Of a DNA stretch of 64,000 nt, positions 33,910 to 43,445 are shown one piece after another. Made by a program: the position numbers and the translations under genes. The notes below the pieces were generated by a model. That model had not been told where the DNA came from. It did no database searches and saw nothing but the letters and a program-made list of their open reading frames with translations. Position 1 is the stretch's first letter. Each line of letters starts with the position of its first letter. The stretch spans positions 806,001-870,000 of the forward strand of contig NZ_OZ008337.1 in NCBI RefSeq assembly GCF_963931955.1. The letters run 5' to 3'. The DNA comes from Wolbachia endosymbiont (group A) of Longitarsus flavicornis (GTDB lineage Bacteria; Pseudomonadota; Alphaproteobacteria; Rickettsiales; Anaplasmataceae).

Positions 33910-34890
33910 TTATAATAAGAAAGTTATAGTAAAAACTGAACAGATAATAGAAATTATCCAAAATTTCATAACGATTGCATTTTCTGACCATCCCTTCTTC
34001 TCAAAGTGATGATGTATTGGTGCCATAAGAAAAACTCTTTTTCCTTCTCCATATTTAAACTTTGTATATTTAAAATATGATATCTGAATAATAACAGATA
34101 GAGTCTCTATTACAAAGATTATTCCAATAATGGCAAAAAGCATTTCTCTTTTAATTAGGACACTAGTTAACCCTAAAGCCGCACCTACCGACAAGCTACC
34201 AACATCACCCATAAATATTTTTGCTGGATGTGTGTTAAACCACAAGAAACTTAGAATAGCTCCTATAAATGCAATGCAGAATAAAGTAATATTCATATCT
34301 GCCTGAGTTATATATGCAATTAGCCCCAAAAAAGCAAAGGAAGTGATAACTTGAGTTGCAGCAAGGCCATCCAAACCATCTGTGAGATTCACAGCATTAG
34401 AAGAGCCGACAATTACAAACGCAGCAAACGGAACATATAGATAGCCAAAATCTATTATTACTCCTTTAAATAGGGACGTTTTTGTAAAACCTTCAGCAGA
34501 GTATAGCTTAAGTATAAACACACCAACCAGAGCAACAATAAACTGAATAAGTATTTTGGTTTTTGCACTTAAACCTCGATAGTGATTTGTCTTCAATTTT
34601 AAATAATCATCAATAAATCCAAGTAGAGCAAAAAATAGAGTTATCAATATCAGCAGCAAAATTTCTGGTGTTAACTGAGCCCAGAGTAAAATTGGTAATA
34701 AAGAAGAAATCAGTATTATTATTCCGCCCATAGGTGGTACATTCTTTTTTGTTATTAAATGACTTTCTGGTCCACATGATCTAATTGGTTGCCCATCTTT
34801 GCTTATTTTTTTTAGAAGCTTTATAAAATAGGGAAAAAGAATAAATCCAAAAACAAATGAGGTAAAAAATACTTTTGTAGCTAAGATCAT
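33910..34890 (-). CDS. mraY: Phospho-MurNAc-pentapeptide transferase
   Basis: Forms lipid I on undecaprenyl phosphate, in the inner membrane. 326 residues with about ten helices. The conserved aspartates are in LGFIDDYLKLK and NAVNLTDGLDGLA, with FMGDVGSLSVGAALG and the C-terminal PIHHHFEKKGWSE. The length is shorter than E. coli MraY (360) but all cytoplasmic-loop motifs are present. It is 6 bp from rnhB. Confidence 0.96.
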   Translation of the reverse strand: MILATKVFFTSFVFGFILFPYFIKLLKKISKDGQPIRSCGPESHLITKKNVPPMGGIIILISSLLPILLWAQLTPEILLLILITLFFALLGFIDDYLKLKTNHYRGLSAKTKILIQFIVALVGVFILKLYSAEGFTKTSLFKGVIIDFGYLYVPFAAFVIVGSSNAVNLTDGLDGLAATQVITSFAFLGLIAYITQADMNITLFCIAFIGAILSFLWFNTHPAKIFMGDVGSLSVGAALGLTSVLIKREMLFAIIGIIFVIETLSVIIQISYFKYTKFKYGEGKRVFLMAPIHHHFEKKGWSENAIVMKFWIISIICSVFTITFLL

Positions 34891-34958
34891 CTAAATTGAC
34901 TAAGTATTATACCAACCGCTCACAAATATTATTTGACTTTTTTCTACCTGTAGTATGG

Positions 34959-36269
34959 TTAAAATAACCCTGGAATAGTATGAAGAGTTATATTGTCATT
35001 TTCCGCAAAACAAAATTCGCTCTTTTCATCTGTCCATGTATATATTTCTTTTAGACTAATCTCAGAAGAATCATAAGTATCATATTCCGTTTTTTTATGG
35101 TAATCGCGATGTTGAAACTGGCCGTTTTTATCAAAATAGCCAAATTCATCAATTAATGTAGCCATTTTTCCGTCTTTCTTACCATTTTTTAATTCGAATA
35201 TGGCAACTAAATAGTGATCTTGAGAGCCTGGTTCAGTAGATTCTTCTGTAATAAAAAAAGATGGCCGATGGCTAAGTAACTCACCAAGATTTGGGTTATA
35301 TTTTTTTTTCATACAACTTAAACTGATGAATTTATATTCATCTAAAACGTTCGAATACTGTGGATCGTATTTTTTGTATTCAAAGAATTCATTACCTAAA
35401 AAATTACAAAACGTTAATTTATAATCATCATTATTAAATTTCACAACTTTTAAATAGTGAAAATCCCTTGGGATAACTACCTTCTCTTGTGTCACGTGAT
35501 TACGCATGACCAATTGATCATTGAGCATGTAATAACCTATTTTTGGTAAAGTAGCTATGGTCTTATCATTCAAAGCAATATTTGCTTCATAGATATCAGG
35601 CGATAATTCTTCCCCTTTTCGCAAAGTAAATTTCTGCTTTAAGCTATATATTATTGTTGATACATCGCTTATTGTTAATACATCACATTCATCTTTTGTG
35701 TATTGATACTTATAGCAGCTGCCATCTTTACACACTGGAAGACACTTTCCATCTTTGTCTGATATATAGATATTGTCATCTTCTATTGTAAAATAAAGTC
35801 CACCTTTTTCTTCCTTGATCTGTTGTAGTACTGGATCATCTTCATCATTAAAATCGAGGAAGTTTAGTACTCCAGTCGTTTTACTGTGTCTAGAAGTGGG
35901 TAATGCTATACCAAAATATGGACCATCTTCTATGTGGTAAAGCGAAATCTCTATTGGTTTTGATCTAAGCTTTTCTATAATATTGTCCCTGTTTGCACTT
36001 ATGATATCTTCTTGCTCTATAATAAGATTCTCTTCTTTACCATCTTTATTTTTCACTTTCAGAGGTGATCTTCCCTTATATAAAACTATTTCATCACCCA
36101 GCTTCTGTAACTTTAAATCACTAATAGTATCACCCAACTCAACCGTACCAATGTGTGAACGAATAGTATACTTGTTGTTATTAAACTCTAATCTGTAATA
36201 TGCAGTAGAAAGTTTAATCAGCTTCTTATAGAGCGGATCTTTATTATCTATTCTAAATGTATTTCCCAT
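34959..36269 (-). CDS. Hypothetical protein paired with the collagen-like gene
   Basis: Not recognised. A 436-residue polar protein without signal peptide or membrane segment, rich in short beta-type stretches (YYRLEFNNNKYTIRS, SLYHIEDGPYFGIALP, KVVKFNNDDYKLTFCNF). Cys pairs are in GKCLPVCKDGSCYKY. It begins 4 bp after the collagen-like gene, so both belong to one transcript. A repeat-rich beta structure is possible but I cannot define repeats by eye. Confidence 0.75.
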   Translation of the reverse strand: MGNTFRIDNKDPLYKKLIKLSTAYYRLEFNNNKYTIRSHIGTVELGDTISDLKLQKLGDEIVLYKGRSPLKVKNKDGKEENLIIEQEDIISANRDNIIEKLRSKPIEISLYHIEDGPYFGIALPTSRHSKTTGVLNFLDFNDEDDPVLQQIKEEKGGLYFTIEDDNIYISDKDGKCLPVCKDGSCYKYQYTKDECDVLTISDVSTIIYSLKQKFTLRKGEELSPDIYEANIALNDKTIATLPKIGYYMLNDQLVMRNHVTQEKVVIPRDFHYLKVVKFNNDDYKLTFCNFLGNEFFEYKKYDPQYSNVLDEYKFISLSCMKKKYNPNLGELLSHRPSFFITEESTEPGSQDHYLVAIFELKNGKKDGKMATLIDEFGYFDKNGQFQHRDYHKKTEYDTYDSSEISLKEIYTWTDEKSEFCFAENDNITLHTIPGLF

Positions 36270-36273
36270 ACTA

Positions 36274-38064
36274 TTACCTTAAACAATTAACAGCCTTCAG
36301 ATCAATCGCCTTGAAACTACTTGGAGGAGTAACATCGCTTATAAAACTCCTTGGCTGCTCGTTATCTGTTGCTGTTTTCTCAATATTAACAAAACCCTTT
36401 TGTTGCTCATTGTTTTCTAATGTTCTTTCCATACGATCTTTGAAAGTAGTCAAAAATCTATCAGTTTGTTTGTAATTTGGACATGATTTTTTTGCAGATA
36501 AATATAAGAGTTTTAACAGCTCATTACGACTTTCATCATTAAATAATGACCTATCTAGAATGGTTGACTGTAGTTTTACTGGATCAAAATTTAGGCTTTT
36601 CTTTGGAATGCCGCATTTTGAAGCTGTTTCTTCTAATACTTTTTCAAATCTCATAACAATATCTGCTGCATCTATTATTTTTGCCACTTGATTAAGCTCT
36701 TGTATTTTATTCTCTATTTTATATTCATCTTGTTTTACAGAAGGATAAAAGAAATTTATTACTTGAGATATAAATGAAGTTGGCCTACTTGCTCCACTTG
36801 TTACTGGTGGATTATTTAATTTTTCAATTTCCCTCTTCTTTCTATGCACAGTACAAACTTGATCTGTAGGTTTTGTTTTACAAAATATATCCTTTACCTT
36901 ACTATAAAGTGCTTGAGTATTTTGTTCTGATCGAAATGCTTTATCAGCAAAATTGTCAGCCTCTTCTTTAAAACCTTCAGCTTCTTTGGCGAAATTTTCA
37001 GAAGCACTTTTAGCATCTTCTGCTGCCTTTTTAGCATTCTGAACTTCAATTTTTGTTTTATTTATTTCGCTAAGAAACTGATCAGCCACCGCAGCACCTA
37101 TTCCATCTTCTCCCTTTGGACCTTTTGGACCTACTGGACCTTGAGCACCTTTTTCTCCTTGCGTGCCATTGAAGCCTTGTGGACCTGGCAATCCATCCAT
37201 TCCTGGTGCTCCAATTTCACCTCTATCTCCCTTGAGACCAAGATCACCTTTTATTCCAGGCATCCCTGGTAATCCATCTACTCCTTTGTCACCTTTTAAT
37301 CCAGCCGTACCCGGCGCTCCGGTATCTCCTTTATCACCCATATCGCCTTTTGTACCAGCTTGACCTTTCTCACCAGACACACCTAGCGCTCCATCTGTAC
37401 CTGGAGCACCATCTACTCCTTTAAGACCTACTGGACCTAAATCTCCCTTATCACCTTTCTCTCCTTGTATACCTTGATCACCTTTTATTCCAGGCATTCC
37501 TGGTAATCCAACATCACCTTTCTCCCCTTGCGTGCCATTAAAGCCTTGTGGCCCTGGAGTACCTATATCCCCTTTTAGACCCTGAGAACCTTTATACCCT
37601 CGTGTACCATTAAAACCTTGAGGACCTTGTATACCTTGATCACCTTTTATTCCAGGCATTCCTGGTAATCCAACATCACCTTTCTCCCCTTGCGTGCCAT
37701 TAAAGCCTTGTTGACCTTGTATACCTTGTGGACCTTGATCACCTTTTGAACCTACTAGACCTTGAGAACCTGTATCTCCCTTTGCTCCTGGCAATCCAAC
37801 ATCACCTCTACCTCCTTGATCACCTTTCGGACCCACTAGACCTTGCGTGCCATTAAAGCCTTGTGGCCCTGGAGTACCTATATCCCCTTTTAGACCCTGA
37901 GAACCTTTATACCCTCGTGTACCATTAAAACCTTGAGGACCTTGTATACCTTGATCACCTTTTATTCCAGGCATTCCTGGTAATCCAGTATCTCCTTTAT
38001 CACCTTTTGGTCCATCTGGGCCTTCTGGTCCAGTATCACCTTTTGGACCATTAGGACCAGGCAA
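36274..38064 (-). pseudogene. Collagen-like protein gene, 5' end cut by group II intron
   Basis: About 595 residues. More than 100 Gly-X-Y triplets (LPGPNGPKGDTGPEG onward to about residue 335) are followed by a coiled-coil-like helix (AKKAAEDAKSASENFAKEAE) and a helical C-terminal domain with HRKKREIEKL. Triplets include GFNGTQ/GFNGTR with potential glycosylation-like Asn. The apparent start MGKFHWSTLR is read from intron domain VI, so the native N-terminus is missing. The gene has a 315-bp internal direct repeat. It could still be translated from that new ATG. Confidence 0.75.
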
Positions 38065-38106
38065 ACGGAGAGTAGACCAGTGGAACTTCCCCACCAGTCT
38101 CTCGCA

Positions 38107-38140
38107 AAACTGTACGTAAACCTCTCGATTTATACAGCTT
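38107..38140 (-). ncRNA. Group II intron domain V
   Basis: The 34-nt hairpin AGCTGTATAAATC-GAGA-GGTTTACGTACAGTT, with a GNRA-type loop and a two-base bulge, is the catalytic core of the ribozyme. It lies just after the RT stop codon. Confidence 0.85.
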
Positions 38141-38143
38141 CCA

Positions 38144-39391
38144 TTATTCAGCCTTTTGGCCTAACCCTAGTGTCCAGTGATAGAAAATATCCGGAGACCT
38201 CTTTCTCACCTTTCCTAGAAATTGTCTTGCTAGTCTTCCGTGACTCCTGAGTCTCTTATATTTCCTTTTCACCCACTTTTCTAGATGCCGCTCTATATTC
38301 TTTAGAGATTTGTATACTTCAGTTCTGTAAAATTTGCCATAGTACTGATACCAGCCTCTGACTATTGGATTTACTTTTCCTGATATCTCCTCTAATGTTA
38401 TATGCGTATTTCGTAGCATTTTCCATGACCTTATGGTTGTAGTAATCTTTTTCTTGGCCTTGTTGCTAATTGCTGGAAGAAATGAAACAAAATACTTCCC
38501 TATTTTATTTCTTGCTAACCTGGGTCTGAATGTGTAACCCAGAAAATTAAAACTTTGTTTAGGAAATTCACCACTCCTATTGTCATCCTTACAGTACACT
38601 ATCTGTGTCTTTTCAGGATGCAATTTCAACTTATACTCAGCCAATCTTTCTTCGATCATTACTTTCACAAACTCTGCCTGTTTCTCTGTTCTGCAGTGCA
38701 CTATCGCATCATCCACATACCTCTCAAATGGTACTGTCGGGTAGTTCTTTTTCATCCATATATCAAACACATGATGCATGAATATATTAGAGATGATTGG
38801 GCTAACTGAACCTCCTTGCGGAACTCCTTTATCCCTAACTACCTTACTGCCATCTGCTTGCTGAATGGGGGCTTTCATCCACCTCTCAACATACAGTATG
38901 ACCCATTTGCAGTCTGTGTGCTTTTTGATAGCTTGCAATGCCAAGCCGTGGTCCAAATTGTCGAAAAATCCAGATATATCAAGATCTATCGTCCAATCGT
39001 ACCTCCAGCATCTTTTACGAGCTGTATCTACCGCATCCAGTGCAGACTTATTTGGTCTATAACCATATGAATCCTCATGAAATTTTGGTTCTACCAGCGG
39101 CTCTAGATACATAGCAGCAGCCGTTTGCCCTATCCTGTCGAATACTGAAGGAACACATAAAATTCTTTGCCCTCCTGTATCTTTTGGTATCGCAACAGCT
39201 TTTACCGGCTCTGGAAAATAACTTCCGGATGACATCCTATTCCATAGTTTGTACAGATTATCTTTTAGATTTTCTTCAAACTTTGTTATCGAAACCTCAT
39301 CCACACCAGCCGCACCTTTATTTTTCGATACTTGTTTATAAGCCCTACAAATAAGTTGCTTTGGTATATCAAAAGACTTTGTTTTATTCAT
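38144..39391 (-). CDS. Group II intron reverse transcriptase/maturase
   Basis: 415 residues: RT domain with NKGAAGVDEVSI (RT0/1), PKDTGGQRILCVPSVFDRI (RT2), DLDISGFFDNLDH (RT3), GVPQGGSVSPIISNIFMHHV (RT4), and the catalytic RYVDDAIVH (RT5). LHPEKTQIVY and NFLGYTFRPR follow. The maturase (X) domain has GWYQYYGKFYRTEVYKSL. No HNH endonuclease domain is present, so mobility would use nicked or replicating DNA. The frame is intact. Confidence 0.95.
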   Translation of the reverse strand: MNKTKSFDIPKQLICRAYKQVSKNKGAAGVDEVSITKFEENLKDNLYKLWNRMSSGSYFPEPVKAVAIPKDTGGQRILCVPSVFDRIGQTAAAMYLEPLVEPKFHEDSYGYRPNKSALDAVDTARKRCWRYDWTIDLDISGFFDNLDHGLALQAIKKHTDCKWVILYVERWMKAPIQQADGSKVVRDKGVPQGGSVSPIISNIFMHHVFDIWMKKNYPTVPFERYVDDAIVHCRTEKQAEFVKVMIEERLAEYKLKLHPEKTQIVYCKDDNRSGEFPKQSFNFLGYTFRPRLARNKIGKYFVSFLPAISNKAKKKITTTIRSWKMLRNTHITLEEISGKVNPIVRGWYQYYGKFYRTEVYKSLKNIERHLEKWVKRKYKRLRSHGRLARQFLGKVRKRSPDIFYHWTLGLGQKAE

Positions 39392-39936
39392 TAACTCCTC
39401 CCTTTCGGTTGATACATAATTAAAACTGAATAACTCAGCTCCTTCGCTCCATTTCCATTACAGAAACTTCTTCACTACTACGAGCTGATCCGCCCCTGTT
39501 TTTCGCATCGGTACTCTCATCCTTAGAGTTTAGCTCCTTGGATTTCTCCCTTATCATCGAAACGACAGGTTCCCGTAGTTCCACACAATAGCCTGAAATA
39601 GATTCATGCCACCTTTATGCCGGACGCCATCTATCCAGTAAACAAGCTCCCGATAGATTTATCCCAGGTTACAAACGACCCCCTGGTTTTGACGTCATTT
39701 AAAAGGTTTCGACACTTCATCAGTGGTTCACTTTCGTTCATCTCTCTATTCCTTACATGACATATAATTATGCCTTTTCCATAACGCTCACTACCTTGGC
39801 TCTTTACCAAAGCAGCTTATGGTTGTTTGAAGCCTGCTCTTGTAAACCGGCTCCGAGGGACCTACCCTCATCTACTGTGCAGCTTTTGCACTTAGTTTGC
39901 TCTTACTTGAACATTCTTTGTGTCTCTACGGCACAC

Positions 39937-40322
39937 CGTCTGCTCCTGATTTCACTGAAGATTTGATATTCAAGCAATTGTCAGGCAAGCAAAAGGAAGA
40001 ACTAGATTCTAAAGGTGCAATAGATTTTACTTCAGAGCATTGTACATACAAAATAACTAAAAATTTGATCGAAGATGGCAGAAAGAACCTTCTTTTAAAC
40101 AAAGAGACAATAGATATAAACTGTCCTGTGCGCTTATTGCATAGCATTAATGATAAAGATGTTCCTTATCAAACTTCATTGAATTTAGCTGAAAAAATTA
40201 AGTCAACCGATGTTGAAGTATACTTGATGAAATCAGCAGAGCACAACATGTCTGACAATCACTCACTGAAAGTTTTATTTAAGACCATTAGAGAATTTTT
40301 GCCAGCAAAAACATATAGGTAG
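39937..40322 (+). pseudogene. Alpha/beta hydrolase, C-terminal fragment
   Basis: About 127 residues from SAPDFTEDLIFKQLSG to the stop at 40320-40322. It contains the acid of the catalytic triad in LLHSINDKDVPYQTS and the His in KSAEHNMSDNHS. The N-terminal half with the oxyanion loop and nucleophile Ser is missing: to the left lies the group II intron, and beyond it the collagen-like gene on the other strand. The frame can be opened 13 codons into the intron, which is incidental. Confidence 0.8.
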
Positions 40323-40326
40323 CCGT

Positions 40327-41205
40327 TCACAGATTTCCACTTAATTCTTCAATCTCACTAATAGAAAGGCCAGTAAACTTGACAATAGTGTTGACATTAA
40401 CATTACTAGCCAGCATTGCTTTTGCAACTTCAATTTTCCCTTCCTCTTTACCAATTTTTTTACCTTTCTCTTCAGCAAGATCAAGTTTGTATTCAAGAAT
40501 AGCTTCTTCTTTGCGTAGATCCATTATTCTTTCTTCGTAAGCTACTAAATCTTTTTCGTTCCAACGAAACTTGTCTAATTCATCATATGCTAGCTTTATT
40601 ATTGGCGCTTTTTCTGCTATCTCTTTTAAGTCCTCTTCTGTTGTTTCTTCTGCGTATTTAAAAAAGAAGCACCACCTTTCTACTATACTTTCTAACTGCT
40701 CTACTTTATTTTTTGCGAATTTAGGCAACTCAATAAAGACAAACTGAAAATCTTTTAAGTAATGGCCGTTAGTTTTTATATCACGTATATTGTGAGTAGA
40801 AATATAATCAACTTCTTCAGGAAGTAAGTTACAATTTGATATAGCAATAAAGAAGACTTTCTTTAAATCAATGTAGTTGCCAGATTTATCTAATTGTCTT
40901 GAGTAGGCTTTAGCGGCATATAATTGAGCGCGTTTTTCGAAGCCCTTGTCTCTAGCGAGCTGCATTTCTGCTATATATCTATTTCCATGAGAATCCTTGC
41001 AGAGAACATCAACAATACTTTGTTTATCAGAGGCAACTTCGGGGTCCATAATAGTGCTAAGAAACTCAACTTCTTGTATTGCATTTATCTCAGTAAACCC
41101 TAAAATATCGTTCAAAAAGTGGATCAGGATATTCTTATTTTTTTCCGTTCCAAAGATTTTTTTGAAACACAAATCATTGCGAGGATCGAGAAATTTTGAT
41201 GGCAA
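40327..41205 (-). CDS. Rpn family recombination-promoting nuclease/putative transposase (PD-(D/E)XK)
   Basis: 292 residues, intact. The nuclease domain starts SKFLDPRNDLCFKKIFGTEK and NILIHFLNDILGF. The catalytic pattern is in IVDVLCKDSHGNRYIAEMQL (Asp, then E-x-Q). FFIAISNCNL and FVFIELPKF follow. The C-terminus is a charged helix (EEKGKKIGKEEGKIEVAKAM) with a small motif GLSISEIEEL. The start is a TTG at 41205; its paralogue at 63 kb begins with ATG a few codons earlier. Related Rpn proteins promote RecA-independent recombination. Likely mobile or selfish. Confidence 0.9.
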   Translation of the reverse strand: MPSKFLDPRNDLCFKKIFGTEKNKNILIHFLNDILGFTEINAIQEVEFLSTIMDPEVASDKQSIVDVLCKDSHGNRYIAEMQLARDKGFEKRAQLYAAKAYSRQLDKSGNYIDLKKVFFIAISNCNLLPEEVDYISTHNIRDIKTNGHYLKDFQFVFIELPKFAKNKVEQLESIVERWCFFFKYAEETTEEDLKEIAEKAPIIKLAYDELDKFRWNEKDLVAYEERIMDLRKEEAILEYKLDLAEEKGKKIGKEEGKIEVAKAMLASNVNVNTIVKFTGLSISEIEELSGNL

Positions 41206-41404
41206 AAATGCTTGAAAATATTAATAATTATACACACAATTATTCAACCATATTTTTGAAGATAGCTAGTTTCTGTATTTATTTTAAATTGAAGAAAGCT
41301 CAAATGAAAGATCATGTTTTGCTAAAAATCACAGAATGCAGTCTGGTTACACATATAGTTGAAGTAATTCAGATTTGTAAGATATGTTTATCTGCAGTAT
41401 AGCT

Positions 41405-43318
41405 TCAACAGTAGGCGTTACTCTTAATTACCTCAACATTTTCTCTTGGCAATTCTTTAATGAACCGAGAAGTGCGCATTGGTTGCCACTGATTATTGAT
41501 TTCTCTCCTATCTGCACATGAAATGATTAACCTTTCTTTGGCTCTGGTTATGCCAACATATGCGAGTCTCCTTTCTTCTTCTAAAGCTTTACCACTTTTG
41601 TCATCAAAAGATCTTTGATGAGGAAATAATCCCTCTTCCCAACCAGGTAGAAATACGCACGGGAATTCAAGTCCTTTGGCTGCATGAAGAGTCATAACAT
41701 ATACGGTGTCATCGTTATTCATATTATCCACTTCCATCACCAGACTTATATGCTCCAAGAAAGTTGTGGCATTATCGAAATTTTTTAAAGATGAGATGAG
41801 CTCCTTGACATTTTCTATTCGTGCTAAGCCTGTTACCTCATCATTTTCAAGCATTTCAATATACCCTGATTGGTTTGCTACGATTTTAACGAATTCATGC
41901 AGCGGTTTTACGCTTACTATTTCTTCCCAAGCTTTAATTTTATTTAAAAAATCGTTGAGTGAGAGTTTAATTCTTTCGGTTACCTGATTACTATTAACTA
42001 ATATTTTTGCTGCCTCAAAAAAAGAAATTTTGTTATCCTGAGCAGTCGTGTATATTTTCTTTAGAGTTGTAGCTCCTATGCTTCTTTTTGGCCGATTTAC
42101 TATCCTTTCGAAAGCTAAGTCATCGTTATTGTTTGTAACAAGTCTTAAATATGCAATTATATCCCTGACTTCCTGACGTTCGTAGAATTTTACGCCACTT
42201 ATAATCTTGTAGGGAATTGAATATTTTATAAAATACTCTTCCAGAACTCTAGTTTGAAAAGTGGCCCTTACCAGCACTGCAATGTCACTAAATCTGTATT
42301 TATTGAGCTTTAATATCTGTTCGCTTATGAACCTTGCTTCAGCTTTCCCATCCCATAATTTTATTAGATTTACCTTTTCCCCTTCAATGTTTGTTGTCCA
42401 CAATTTTTTTTCTAAGCGAGTCTTATTGTGATTGATAACATATGACGCAGTTGCAAGTATGTGGGATGTTGACCTGTAGTTACACTCTAGTTTAACGGTT
42501 TTTGCATTTTTAAAATCATCAGAAAACTTCAAAATATTTTCAACTTCTGCACCACGCCAACTATATATCGACTGGTCATCATCTCCTACACAGCAAATAT
42601 TTGAGTGCTCTTTTGCAAGGTATTTTAGCCAAAGATATTGTATCGCATTTGTATCTTGATATTCATCTACCATGACATATTTAAACTTGTTTTGGTAGTA
42701 GGACAGAACTTCGGTCTTTTGATTAAAGAGCTGTATGTTATATAGCAATAAGTCACCAAAATCGACAGAATTAAGGAATTTCAACCTTTCCTGATACTGG
42801 TGATAGACCTTGAGTGCAGTTACATATACTGGCCTAAATGATTGAATATCTTCCACTTCAGATGGCAATAAGCACTTCTCTTTCCATTGCTGAATAATAT
42901 TCATAATGGTCTTACATTTTTCTGATAGGTAATCAGGGCTTATTTCATTCATGATGTTTTTTATTACCTGTAATTGGTCATCCACACCAATGATTGTAAA
43001 ATTGGGGTTTAAGCCCACAATTTCTGCATGCAGGCGCAAAATTTTTGCTGCAATTGCATGGAAAGTGCCAAGCCATGGTATGTTTGTGCCCGTTAGCTCA
43101 AGTACCCTTGATACCATCTCATTTGCTGCTTTATTTGTAAATGTAACTGCTAATATCTCATCAGAATAAGCGTGACCGTTCCTAATTATGTGCGCTATTC
43201 TTGAAGTAATCGTTCTTGTTTTTCCCGTTCCGGCTCCTGCCAGTATCAAAACTGGTCCATCTATGTTAGTTACAGCTGATTGTTGTTCTGGATTTAGCAG
43301 TGAGAGATAATCGTTCAT
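41405..43318 (-). CDS. uvrD: UvrD/PcrA-type superfamily I DNA helicase
   Basis: A 3'-5' helicase of repair and replication restart. 637 residues with all SF1A motifs: Walker A GAGTGKTRTITSRIA (about 27-41), AVTFTNKAANEM, VMVDEYQDTNAIQ (Walker B), CCVGDDDQSIYSWRGAE, CNYRST, VYVMTLHAAKGLEFPCVFLP and YVGITRAKERL. It is shorter than E. coli UvrD (720) because the C-terminal tail is short, as in other Rickettsiales. Between it and the Rpn gene (41206-41404) only an AT-rich dyad (AATTATACACACAATTATT) is seen. Confidence 0.95.
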   Translation of the reverse strand: MNDYLSLLNPEQQSAVTNIDGPVLILAGAGTGKTRTITSRIAHIIRNGHAYSDEILAVTFTNKAANEMVSRVLELTGTNIPWLGTFHAIAAKILRLHAEIVGLNPNFTIIGVDDQLQVIKNIMNEISPDYLSEKCKTIMNIIQQWKEKCLLPSEVEDIQSFRPVYVTALKVYHQYQERLKFLNSVDFGDLLLYNIQLFNQKTEVLSYYQNKFKYVMVDEYQDTNAIQYLWLKYLAKEHSNICCVGDDDQSIYSWRGAEVENILKFSDDFKNAKTVKLECNYRSTSHILATASYVINHNKTRLEKKLWTTNIEGEKVNLIKLWDGKAEARFISEQILKLNKYRFSDIAVLVRATFQTRVLEEYFIKYSIPYKIISGVKFYERQEVRDIIAYLRLVTNNNDDLAFERIVNRPKRSIGATTLKKIYTTAQDNKISFFEAAKILVNSNQVTERIKLSLNDFLNKIKAWEEIVSVKPLHEFVKIVANQSGYIEMLENDEVTGLARIENVKELISSLKNFDNATTFLEHISLVMEVDNMNNDDTVYVMTLHAAKGLEFPCVFLPGWEEGLFPHQRSFDDKSGKALEEERRLAYVGITRAKERLIISCADRREINNQWQPMRTSRFIKELPRENVEVIKSNAYC

Positions 43319-43445
43319 CGTAGCCCTATAGATTATAACTTCGTAAAGTTAAACCTATGATTGAAATATTGTAAAGGTTTTATTGAATAGAACAGTTAAA
43401 GAATGCTTCACTCAAGTACTACATATTTAAACGTAGGTTTTACAT

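Larger units (their letters stand above)
38065..39936 (-). mobile_element. Group II intron with reverse transcriptase
   Basis: The minus strand starts GTGTGCC at about 39936 (consensus GUGYG), has about 540 nt of structured RNA, an RT gene, domain V (about 38107-38140) and domain VI with a probable bulged A in GGTCTACTCTC. The 3' boundary is approximate (38062-38068). The two flanks belong to different broken genes: the collagen-like gene (minus) and an alpha/beta hydrolase fragment (plus). Confidence 0.88.

Noticed and set aside
37163..37363. Proline-rich plus-strand frame opposite the collagen gene
   Set aside because: It is the antisense of Gly-X-Y codons; open antisense frames are expected there.
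37140..38060. Regular 9-bp periodicity suggested a CRISPR or tandem array
   Set aside because: It is the codon periodicity of Gly-X-Y triplets within one open frame.
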